From positions 617,851 through 681,850 of the forward strand of contig JADJPF010000020.1 of NCBI GenBank assembly GCA_016713405.1: a DNA stretch of 64,000 nucleotides, written 5' to 3'. This document shows, one piece after another, positions 16,887 through 24,074 of this stretch. The position numbers and the translations under genes are program-made. The first letter of the stretch is position 1, and each line of letters starts with the position of its first letter. This DNA comes from Blastocatellia bacterium. GTDB lineage: Bacteria > Acidobacteriota > Blastocatellia > Chloracidobacteriales > JADJPF01. The notes beneath the pieces are model-generated. The model had not been told where the DNA came from. It saw only the letters and a list, made by a program, of their open reading frames with translations, and made no database searches.

Positions 16887-18026
16887 TTAATTTTCCACCT
16901 GAGTTTTAGGATAGCCAGTAATTTCAATATCTTTGTTATGTTGGATGATTTCAACGTTTTCTAGCTCTACGGCTTCATCTAGGCTTTCAAAGCCAGTTGC
17001 GCCCATTGCTACAGTTGCATTTTGTCCACCAACTAATTTAGGAGCAATAAAAAATGAGGCTTTATCAAACAAATGATTTTCTAAAAACTGTCCTGTGATG
17101 CTTGAGCCGCCTTCAACAATTAAGCTTGTAATTTGACGGCGTGCTAGTTCATTAAGTAGTGCAGGAAGCGACACATAGCCGCTTATTCCTGCTTCAAAAA
17201 TTATTTGAACTCCAAGATCTTCATATTGTTTAACACGCTGCATTAAAGCTTCTTTGCTTCCAAGATTATTAATAGCTGATTGCTCATCAGCAAAAATAAC
17301 TACAGGATATAGCGTGGTAGTAGTAAACATTTTTGCTGTAAGTGGAGTGTTTAGACTACCATCAACAATAATTCTAAATAATGCGCGATGTCGTTTAGCT
17401 TCAATTCTTAGGGTTAGTTCTGGATCATCAGCAATAACAGTTCCAGCACCTACTAAAATAGCATCATATTCTGCTCGGAGTTTTTGAGATGCTAGGCGAG
17501 AGGCTTCGCCCGTTATCCATTGGGATTTGCCAGAGTAAGTAGCAATTTTACCACCTAGGGTCATAGCTGTTTTTAGCAAAACAAAAGGGCGTTTTTTAGT
17601 AACAAAAGTAACAAATTTTTCATTAAGCTTTTGAGCTTCTTTTTCACATAGTCCAACTTGAACTTCTACACCATTTACTTGAAGCGCGTGAAAACCTCCA
17701 CCAGCTACCAAAGGATTAGGGTCTGTCATTGCAGCAACTACACGACTTACACCGCTTCTTAAAATTAAATCTGTACAAGGGGGAGTTCGTCCATGATGGC
17801 AACAAGGCTCAAGATTTACAAAAAGTGTCGCATTTTGGGCAAGACTTCCAGCTTCTCTTAAAGCGTGTACCTCGGCATGGTCAAAACTGCTATAGCGATG
17901 ATAGCCACGTCCAAGAACTACATCGCTTTTTACTACCAAAGCACCAACCATTGGATTAGGGCTAACTTGACCTTGACCCTTAGCGGCAAGTTTTAAGACT
18001 TCCTGCATCCATTTAAGATCATTCAT
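16887..18026 (-). CDS. ribD: bifunctional riboflavin biosynthesis protein RibD (deaminase/reductase)
   Basis: The 379-residue protein has an N-terminal zinc deaminase domain (about 1-145): HAEVHALREAG supplies the His ligand and catalytic Glu, and PCCHHGRTPPC supplies the Cys ligands. The C-terminal reductase domain (about 145-365) has RPFVLLKTAMTLGGKIAT and the NADPH-binding LIVEGGSSITGQFL. It catalyses the second and third steps of riboflavin synthesis from the GTP-derived pyrimidine. It starts three bases after the glmU stop, so it is translationally coupled. No FMN riboswitch is visible because the gene is inside an operon. The other rib genes are not in the window. Confidence 0.95.
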   Translation of the reverse strand: MNDLKWMQEVLKLAAKGQGQVSPNPMVGALVVKSDVVLGRGYHRYSSFDHAEVHALREAGSLAQNATLFVNLEPCCHHGRTPPCTDLILRSGVSRVVAAMTDPNPLVAGGGFHALQVNGVEVQVGLCEKEAQKLNEKFVTFVTKKRPFVLLKTAMTLGGKIATYSGKSQWITGEASRLASQKLRAEYDAILVGAGTVIADDPELTLRIEAKRHRALFRIIVDGSLNTPLTAKMFTTTTLYPVVIFADEQSAINNLGSKEALMQRVKQYEDLGVQIIFEAGISGYVSLPALLNELARRQITSLIVEGGSSITGQFLENHLFDKASFFIAPKLVGGQNATVAMGATGFESLDEAVELENVEIIQHNKDIEITGYPKTQVEN

Positions 18027-18029
18027 AAT

Positions 18030-19424
18030 TTAAGCCTTTGTTATTTGTTTTTTGATTACTGCTGGAACACCTACAGCTAAAGAGTTTGCTGGAATATCTT
18101 TTGTAACAACAGTTCCGGCACCTGTTATTGAACCTTCGCCAACTGTGACAGGGGCAACTAGCATTGTATCGCTGCCAATCTTAACATTATCAGCAATGAT
18201 TGTAGAATGCTTATTTTTCCCATCATAATTACAAGTAATCGTTCCTGCACCAATATTTACTTGGTTGCCAATGGTTGCATCTCCTAAATAAGCTAGGTGC
18301 ATAGCTTTAGTTTTACAGCCTAAAGTTGATTTTTTTACTTCAACAAAATTTCCTACAGTTGCATTAGCTTCTAATCTTGCTCCCATACGTAGATGTGCAA
18401 ATGGGCCAACCATAGTGTCATCAGCTAAAAAGCTATCTACAACTAAACAGTAATCCTTAACCGTAACTCCATTAGCTAGTTGAGCGTTAACTAAATGAAC
18501 TCCCGGGTAAAGTGTGCAATTTTCTCCTACAGTTGTATAACCTTCAATAACTACATTTGGGTAAATTACGCTATCCATTCCAATTGTAACTTGTGGGTCA
18601 ATAAAAGTGCTATCAGGGTCAATAATTGTGACACCTGAAAGCATTAGGTTAGTTAATTTGCTTTTACGCAGGCGTTTTTCGGCTTCGGCAAGTTCTAAAC
18701 GGTTATTAATTCCTAACACTTCATTGGCTACAGGGTATTGATAAATAGCTACTTTATTACCTTGTTTTTTTAGAACAGATAAAACATCTGTTAAATAATA
18801 TTCACCTTGGGAATTGTTAGGGGAAATTCGCTCTAAAGCATTAAAAAGGGCATTAGATTCAAAACAATAAATTCCTGCATTAATTTCATTAATTGCTAGC
18901 TCTGTTGGGCTAGCATCTCGATGCTCAACAATATAGCTAAAATCTTCACCAGTGCGAACTATACGACCATAACCAGTTGGATCTGCAATAGTTGTAGTTA
19001 AAACAGTAGCTTTAGCATTATTTGATTTATGGACTTCAAAAAGATTTTTTAAGGTTTGAGCAGAAATTAAAGGAACATCGCCAGATAAAACTAAAATAGG
19101 TGTATTGTCGTTTGCAAGCTGTTCTTTAGCCATCATTACCATATGACCTGTGCCGCGTTGCTCAAGTTGTAAAACATGCTCTGGAGCAACAAGATTAGAG
19201 TCTGATAATTTTGTAAGTTGTTGATGACAAGTTTTTAAGTTTCGGGCTACATCGTCAGCTTGATGACCAATAATCATTAGGATTCTTTTTGGTGAAAGTG
19301 AAAGGGCTGTTTGGTAGACATGATTTATCAAAGGTTGACCAACTAAATTATGTAAAACCTTAGCTTTACGTGATTTCATTCTTGTACCTAAACCAGCAGC
19401 CATTACTAAAATATTTAAGTCCAT
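18030..19424 (-). CDS. glmU: bifunctional GlmU: GlcNAc-1-P uridylyltransferase / glucosamine-1-P acetyltransferase
   Basis: The 464-residue enzyme has an N-terminal uridylyltransferase domain with the nucleotide-binding MAAGLGTRMKSRKAKVLH (about 8-25), QRGTGHMVMMA and VLSGDVPLI. The C-terminal left-handed beta-helix acetyltransferase (about 255-455) has GTITCNYDGKNKHSTII and the end motif AVGVPAVIKKQ. It makes UDP-GlcNAc for peptidoglycan and outer-membrane glycolipids. It is the first gene of the operon with ribD and rsmA. About 80 bases upstream of its start lies a terminator that insulates it from the upstream ABC operon. Confidence 0.95.
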   Translation of the reverse strand: MDLNILVMAAGLGTRMKSRKAKVLHNLVGQPLINHVYQTALSLSPKRILMIIGHQADDVARNLKTCHQQLTKLSDSNLVAPEHVLQLEQRGTGHMVMMAKEQLANDNTPILVLSGDVPLISAQTLKNLFEVHKSNNAKATVLTTTIADPTGYGRIVRTGEDFSYIVEHRDASPTELAINEINAGIYCFESNALFNALERISPNNSQGEYYLTDVLSVLKKQGNKVAIYQYPVANEVLGINNRLELAEAEKRLRKSKLTNLMLSGVTIIDPDSTFIDPQVTIGMDSVIYPNVVIEGYTTVGENCTLYPGVHLVNAQLANGVTVKDYCLVVDSFLADDTMVGPFAHLRMGARLEANATVGNFVEVKKSTLGCKTKAMHLAYLGDATIGNQVNIGAGTITCNYDGKNKHSTIIADNVKIGSDTMLVAPVTVGEGSITGAGTVVTKDIPANSLAVGVPAVIKKQITKA

Positions 19425-19510
19425 AAATATATCCTACAAAAAAGAAGTTTTAAGAAAGCCAAGATTTTAACTACTTAAAAGCAAAAAGTTAATAGACTTA
19501 TGCAAATACA

Positions 19511-19547
19511 AAAAAATAAGGCAGCCATTTAAGCTGCCTTATTTTTT
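19511..19547. terminator. strong bidirectional terminator
   Basis: A perfect 15-bp stem (19511-19525 with 19533-19547, loop CATTTAA) with A and T runs ends the GntR/ABC operon on the minus strand, just after its last stop at 19568. Confidence 0.85.
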
Positions 19548-19567
19548 GGATTATTTGTTAAAAGTTA

Positions 19568-21526
19568 TTAGTTAGTAAAGCCAAAGCTATTCATCACTTC
19601 TGAGCTATCTTTTGTAAAGTCCATTTTTACTAACCCTTGCTTATTTAAGAAATATCTTTCAGAAGTACTTGATATGGTAGGGATATTTCTTTTTAGTCCC
19701 CAAGTCCAGTCTTGAATTTGTTGGAGTTTTTGTTGTTTGCTAACAGTTAATAAACCAGTGTTGATGTCTAGGATTGCAAGTTGTTGTTCAGGAGCAACAT
19801 TGTAATCTTTTACTAAAGTTACTAGTATTTGGCTATTATTAATATAATCCATAATGTAAACATCAGCAAAATTCCCTGTTTCAATGGTTTTTTCTACTTG
19901 TCCTTCAGAAGATAAAATTTGCATAGTAGATTTTTTAGCATTTCTATCTACTTGTGCTAAAGCTATTTTGTCATTAGCAATAAAACGGACACGTTGATTT
20001 AACTCTTTATTTGGAGTGTAGATATTAGCTATAAGTTCACCTGTTTTAGCATTATAGAGTCCTGTAAGTTCATCGTTGCTTAGAATCATTTTTTCATTGT
20101 TGGATGACAACATAATTTGGTGAAATCTAAATGCTGTTGCTTTGCCAACTTCAACTAATTTTTTGTCACTAACATTTAGTTCAAATATTGCTAAATCATA
20201 GCTATCTTTGTTTCTTTTAGTATCATCAACTATATAAAAGCGTGCTAACTCAGGAGTTAAAAACACACCACCTTTATAAACCTTGTTTGTTAAAGGAATA
20301 TGAACAGTTGCTAATTCTTTATCTGTGTTTAAGTCAAATATAGTAATCATATTATCTCTAACAAAAGCAAGACGTGAACCATCATCAGAAAGCTCTATTT
20401 GACCAAAAGAGGACACATTAATATCAGTGTAAACAGGTTTAATTTTGTCTGTGCTTAAATCTGCTTTAACTATTGAAAATTTGTCATAAAGTAAACCATA
20501 AACTCCAGCTTTGCTTTCTAACCAAACAGCCTTGTTACCATCAGCAGAAAATACTATTCCATAGAAGGAAGCACTAAAATTATCAAGTTGATGATAGTTA
20601 CCACTTTTTACATTAAGTAAATAGCCGGATGTATAGTTGCCGCGTCCCCAACCTGCGCCCTGGAAAGTTACCCAACTACCTTTTGAATTAGTTTCAGCAT
20701 AATTTACATTAGTTAAATCATCTGGAGCAGCAGAAACTATCCATTGAGAAACACCATAACCACCTACTATTAGAGTCATTATCATGCTCCAAAAAGAGAT
20801 AGATAAAAATTTGTGTATACTTTTAATGTTAGAACGACCAAAAGAGAGAGCAAAACCATTAACAACTAGTAGCAGTAAGCCTAAGCCAAAAGGTAAAGCA
20901 GTTGCTAAAGTTTCGCTATAGTTGGTAGATACATAACCAGGGTTAAAATAGGCGACGAAGATAACAAAAAAGGAAAATGCTCCTAAAACTAGTGCAACAG
21001 GAGTAAGTGCTAAATCAGTTATTAACCAAAGAGATTTAGAACGAAAAATAATGCCTGCTGTTACGCCTAAACCTAGGCAAAGAACGGTTAGCGTACTATA
21101 TATTTCTATTGCCTCGGGTGCAAAGAACTGATGGGATTGTGAACTAAAAAATAATAAGCTTGGTAGTGTTGTAAGCATTAGTGAGAGAACAACTATAGAT
21201 AATGCACCTAGCACTTTTCCTATATAAAGGGTTGTAGCCGATAAGGGACGGGAAAAATAAAAACTCATTTGTCGGTTTGCTAGTTCTCTACCTAAAATAG
21301 ATTCTCCTAATAGTAAAGAGAAGGCAAAAACAACACAAATTGTTATAGCAAAAGTACCAATTCCAACATCATTACCAGTAAAAGGTGCGCCAAATTTATT
21401 AAACACTGGGAATAGTGCGGGGAAAAGACCTATTACAAATGCTGCACCAAATAATGTGATTCTAGATTTTACTTCTCTTAAGGCGACGGTAAATAAACTT
21501 TTTAATTCTCTTTTAATTTCTCTCAT
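19568..21526 (-). CDS. ABC-2 type permease fused to a C-terminal propeller-like domain
   Basis: The 652-residue protein has an ABC-2 permease with six to seven membrane segments in about residues 1-260 (IGLFPALFPVF, SLLLGESILGRELANRQMSFYFSRPL, the latter a typical cytoplasmic loop). It continues into a soluble, probably extracytoplasmic domain (about 280-640) made of repeated beta units. Examples are IVFSADGNKAVWLES, IELSDDGSRLAFVRDNMITIFDL and IMLSSNNEKMILSNDELTGLYNAKTG, which look like WD40/TolB-type propeller blades. ABC-2 permeases are usually 250-400 residues, so the propeller is an unusual extension. The ATPase gene lies two bases upstream and two YtrA-type regulators precede it. The transported substrate is not deducible. 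Confidence 0.8.
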   Translation of the reverse strand: MREIKRELKSLFTVALREVKSRITLFGAAFVIGLFPALFPVFNKFGAPFTGNDVGIGTFAITICVVFAFSLLLGESILGRELANRQMSFYFSRPLSATTLYIGKVLGALSIVVLSLMLTTLPSLLFFSSQSHQFFAPEAIEIYSTLTVLCLGLGVTAGIIFRSKSLWLITDLALTPVALVLGAFSFFVIFVAYFNPGYVSTNYSETLATALPFGLGLLLLVVNGFALSFGRSNIKSIHKFLSISFWSMIMTLIVGGYGVSQWIVSAAPDDLTNVNYAETNSKGSWVTFQGAGWGRGNYTSGYLLNVKSGNYHQLDNFSASFYGIVFSADGNKAVWLESKAGVYGLLYDKFSIVKADLSTDKIKPVYTDINVSSFGQIELSDDGSRLAFVRDNMITIFDLNTDKELATVHIPLTNKVYKGGVFLTPELARFYIVDDTKRNKDSYDLAIFELNVSDKKLVEVGKATAFRFHQIMLSSNNEKMILSNDELTGLYNAKTGELIANIYTPNKELNQRVRFIANDKIALAQVDRNAKKSTMQILSSEGQVEKTIETGNFADVYIMDYINNSQILVTLVKDYNVAPEQQLAILDINTGLLTVSKQQKLQQIQDWTWGLKRNIPTISSTSERYFLNKQGLVKMDFTKDSSEVMNSFGFTN

Positions 21527-21528
21527 AG

Positions 21529-22446
21529 CTATTCTCCTTTTTCTCCTACCATAACAGTAAAAATATCTTCTAATGACGTTGCAGAAACTTCTGCATCAGT
21601 TATTCCACCTAAATTTCTAAATTTATTAAATGAATATTCGTCATAGTTTGAAACAACAGCCTCTACTCCCCAACCCGACACCTTAACTTGAACTGTTGTA
21701 AGTCCATCCCAAGCCGCATCTCGGCTAGTTATTTCCATACCTCGGTTAGGGCAGCGGATACGACGAAATTTTGCTTTTAATGTTTCAATTTCTTCATTTG
21801 CTACTAATTTATTGTCCTTAATAATTCCTACTCGATCAGCGATTCTTTCAATACCAGCTAAATCATGCGAAGTAATAATTACGGTCATACCGCGATCAGC
21901 TAATTCACCAACTAATTCTTCAAAAAAATTTTTTCGTGCTACCACATCTAAGCCAAGTGTTGGGTCGTCAAGCACTAAAATTTCTGGGCAAGAACCAAGT
22001 GCAAGTGCAAGTGCAACTTGACCTTTTTGGCCTTTAGATAAATTGCCAAAAGCTACATTTAAGGGGACTTGAAAACGTGCTAGACGTTGGTTAACTCCAA
22101 CAGCATCCCATTTTGGATAAAGATCTGAACAAAAATTTACTAATTGTTTAGCTGTCATATCAGCAGGGGCATCTGGTTCTTCTGGAATTACTCCAACTTT
22201 TTCCATTAGTCTAGAACGGTTTTTCCAGACATCTTGACCAAACATTGTTACTCTACCTGTTGTGGGCTTTTGTTGTCCTAAAAGACAACGTACAGTAGAA
22301 GATTTTCCTGTACCATTGCGCCCAAGTAGAGCATAAACTGAACCTGAAGGAACTTGAAAAGAAACATTTTCTAAAACGCTTTTTTTACCATAGCGGATGG
22401 TTAAAGCTTCAAAACCTATTGTTGCACCATCTGACAAACTTTCCAT
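21529..22446 (-). CDS. ABC transporter ATP-binding protein, YtrB/CcmA class
   Basis: The ATPase of about 305 residues has Walker A LLGRNGTGKSSTV, Q-loop around GVIPEEPDAPADM, signature NLSKGQKGQVALALAL (an LSKGQ variant) and Walker B ILVLDDPTLGLD. The H-loop is in VIITSHDLAGIERIADRV. A C-terminal extension of about 85 residues follows. The start is uncertain. ATG 22446 has GGGAGG four bases away, and an alternative in-frame ATG at 22458 lies only two bases after the upstream regulator's stop. Gene order regulator-regulator-ATPase-permease matches GntR(YtrA)-controlled ABC operons of Gram-positive bacteria, where they respond to cell-envelope stress. That role here is inference. Confidence 0.85.
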   Translation of the reverse strand: MESLSDGATIGFEALTIRYGKKSVLENVSFQVPSGSVYALLGRNGTGKSSTVRCLLGQQKPTTGRVTMFGQDVWKNRSRLMEKVGVIPEEPDAPADMTAKQLVNFCSDLYPKWDAVGVNQRLARFQVPLNVAFGNLSKGQKGQVALALALGSCPEILVLDDPTLGLDVVARKNFFEELVGELADRGMTVIITSHDLAGIERIADRVGIIKDNKLVANEEIETLKAKFRRIRCPNRGMEITSRDAAWDGLTTVQVKVSGWGVEAVVSNYDEYSFNKFRNLGGITDAEVSATSLEDIFTVMVGEKGE

Positions 22447-22460
22447 AAAACCTCCCATTC

Positions 22461-22892
22461 CTACCTTTGCCCTAACCTTGTTAATTTTACGGCTACTTTT
22501 AATCTACCTTGTTGTAGTTTTATATTGTGAAATGCCATTTTTAATTGCTGAATGGCTACTTCTTTTTCTATTCCTAATTCACTGGCAGCATAGGCATATC
22601 TTAAAGCTTCTTGATGTAATAAATCTTTTTGTTCATCTACTGTTAAATAATTAGCTACTATGATACCTTCCCAACGCTTATTTACTAAAAGCCCTGTATC
22701 TATTAAACGTTGATAAGCCTTTGCTACAATGGTTGGATTGATTTTTAATTCTTGAGCTAGCTCACGTACAGAAATAATTAAGCTTCCAGGGGCTAGAATT
22801 CCACTTGTAATTAACTTTCTTACGCCTTCTTCAACTTGTTGCCATAAGGGTTTTTCATTACTTGGATCTACTTTTAATCTAAAACTGACCAT
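22461..22892 (-). CDS. GntR-family regulator, YtrA subfamily (second copy)
   Basis: The 143-residue protein is a short GntR regulator with a winged helix in about residues 14-75 (PLWQQVEEGVRKLITSGILAPG, VRELAQELKINPTIVAKAYQRL) and a small C-terminal helical dimerisation part. This is the YtrA arrangement. It is clearly paralogous to the next regulator upstream, with most helix-turn-helix residues shared. Its wing differs: KRWEGIIVA replaces the usual KRGEGTFVA, so its DNA contact or activity may have drifted. It lies 19 bases after the other regulator's stop and two to fifteen bases before the ATPase. Confidence 0.85.
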   Translation of the reverse strand: MVSFRLKVDPSNEKPLWQQVEEGVRKLITSGILAPGSLIISVRELAQELKINPTIVAKAYQRLIDTGLLVNKRWEGIIVANYLTVDEQKDLLHQEALRYAYAASELGIEKEVAIQQLKMAFHNIKLQQGRLKVAVKLTRLGQR

Positions 22893-22911
22893 AAGTAACT
22901 ACTCCTAATCC

Positions 22912-23319
22912 TTAAAATTCTGTTTCAAGTTCACTGCTACTAATTTGTTCAATAGCTTCTTTTAACTCTAAAATAGCTTCTTCAGAACTAGCTCCAATAG
23001 TAATAGCTGTAGTTGCATAGCGAATAGCACCTTCTCTTAAGAGTTGCTTACGTTCAACAATTCCCATTACTGGGCGACTTTCAGCAACAAAAGTTCCTTC
23101 ACCACGCTTGACCATTAAAACTCCAGCGTCTACTAGACGTTGATAAGCTTTTGCTACTGTTGCTGGATTAACTCTTAACTCTTTGGCTAAATCTCTGACA
23201 GAAGGAACAGCTTCTCCTGGCACTAAAGCACCAGAAGCAACCAAACGTCGCAACCCTTCTTCTATTTGCCGCCAAATTGGAGCAGCATCACTAGGATCTA
23301 TATGCAACGCTCGACTCAT
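22912..23319 (-). CDS. GntR-family regulator, YtrA subfamily (first copy)
   Basis: The 135-residue protein has the canonical YtrA-type GntR winged helix (PIWRQIEEGLRRLVASGALVPG, VRDLAKELRVNPATVAKAYQRL, VKRGEGTFVA) and a short C-terminal helical region. It is first in an operon of two regulators, an ATPase and a permease. A strong AAGGAGG ribosome site precedes ATG 23319. A perfect 42-bp palindrome lies 54 bases upstream of the start and is the obvious operator for autoregulation. The effector is unknown. Confidence 0.9.
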   Translation of the reverse strand: MSRALHIDPSDAAPIWRQIEEGLRRLVASGALVPGEAVPSVRDLAKELRVNPATVAKAYQRLVDAGVLMVKRGEGTFVAESRPVMGIVERKQLLREGAIRYATTAITIGASSEEAILELKEAIEQISSSELETEF

Positions 23320-23372
23320 CTGTCCTCCTTAAAATTTAACTAATACGCTTTAGTTTTACTGTATTACTGTGT

Positions 23373-23414
23373 CACTGTATTAGTGTATTAGAAGTCTAAT
23401 ACACTAATACAGTG
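23373..23414. promoter_or_regulatory. 42-bp perfect palindromic operator upstream of the GntR operon
   Basis: Left arm CACTGTATTAGTGTATTAGA is followed by AG and then its exact reverse complement. Each arm contains two related units (ACTGTATTA and GTGTATTA), and another ACTGTATTA copy precedes it. The nested core GTGTATTAGA-AG-TCTAATACAC looks like a dimer site for a GntR/YtrA-type repressor, and the full element could bind two dimers. Confidence 0.75.
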
Positions 23415-23770
23415 AAGTCAATAATAATTTTGCAAAAATTTTTAATTTTTAGCTTAAGATAATAAAAAATTAGAAAAAACTATAAAAATAGTAAAAAATA
23501 ATAAAGATAATAAGAATAAAAGCCTAGGAATTTTGCTAAATACAAATTAACATCCATAAATAGCTTGTTAGTTAGGAGGTCTATACATAAAATAAGAAAT
23601 TTAGCTAAGGTTGGTTTGTTAATTAGCAATTTTTTAGCAATTTTTAATAAATATAGAAATAGGAATAAAATTAAAACTTATAGCTTTAACATATAATTGA
23701 AGCTTTTATAAAAATAGTATTGATGATTAGTACACTGTAAACAAAGTTTTCTGAAATTTTATCTCTTAAA

Positions 23771-23974
23771 GCCCCAACGGGGCGGCATATTTGTAGCGCA
23801 GGGGTTCAACCCTACGTATGATAGTGTAATATTTATAGAGTCACGTAGTGACGACATAATTAAAATATTGTGTTAATTAGGTTTATTATGTTGTCGCTAC
23901 GCGACTCTAGTTATGTATAATCACTAAGCTTATGTCTTACGACCTAGGCTACAATTATTTCGTCCCTTCAGGAC
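23771..23974. repeat. REP-like mosaic of palindromic modules
   Basis: The 660-base gap 23415-24074 has no gene that I can support. Its first part is very AT-rich. From 23771 it carries a series of more GC-rich palindromes: GCCCC-aac-GGGGC (23771-23783), GGGTT-c-AACCC, a long inverted pair 23837-23860 / 23885-23908, and GTCC-cttca-GGAC (23962-23974). Within the long pair each arm is itself a hairpin, GTCAC-gta-GTGAC in one and GTCGC-tac-GCGAC in the other, so base pairs are kept although bases differ. This resembles dispersed REP-type elements mobilised by RAYT-like transposases. No such transposase is in the window. Confidence 0.6.
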
Positions 23975-24074
23975 TCAAGAAATTCAAAAAATATTAACTT
24001 ACTTAGTTTACGCTGTAATTAGCTAATTTTTAATAAAAATCTTGCTGTAGTCTTAGGACAAAACTTTTAACTAT

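Noticed and set aside
18026..19600. FMN riboswitch before ribD
   Set aside because: ribD is inside an operon, three bases after glmU. The glmU leader holds only a terminator for the upstream operon.
23415..24074. CRISPR array suggested by repeated palindromes in this gap
   Set aside because: The palindromes differ in sequence and spacing, there are no regularly spaced identical repeats and spacers, and no cas gene is nearby.
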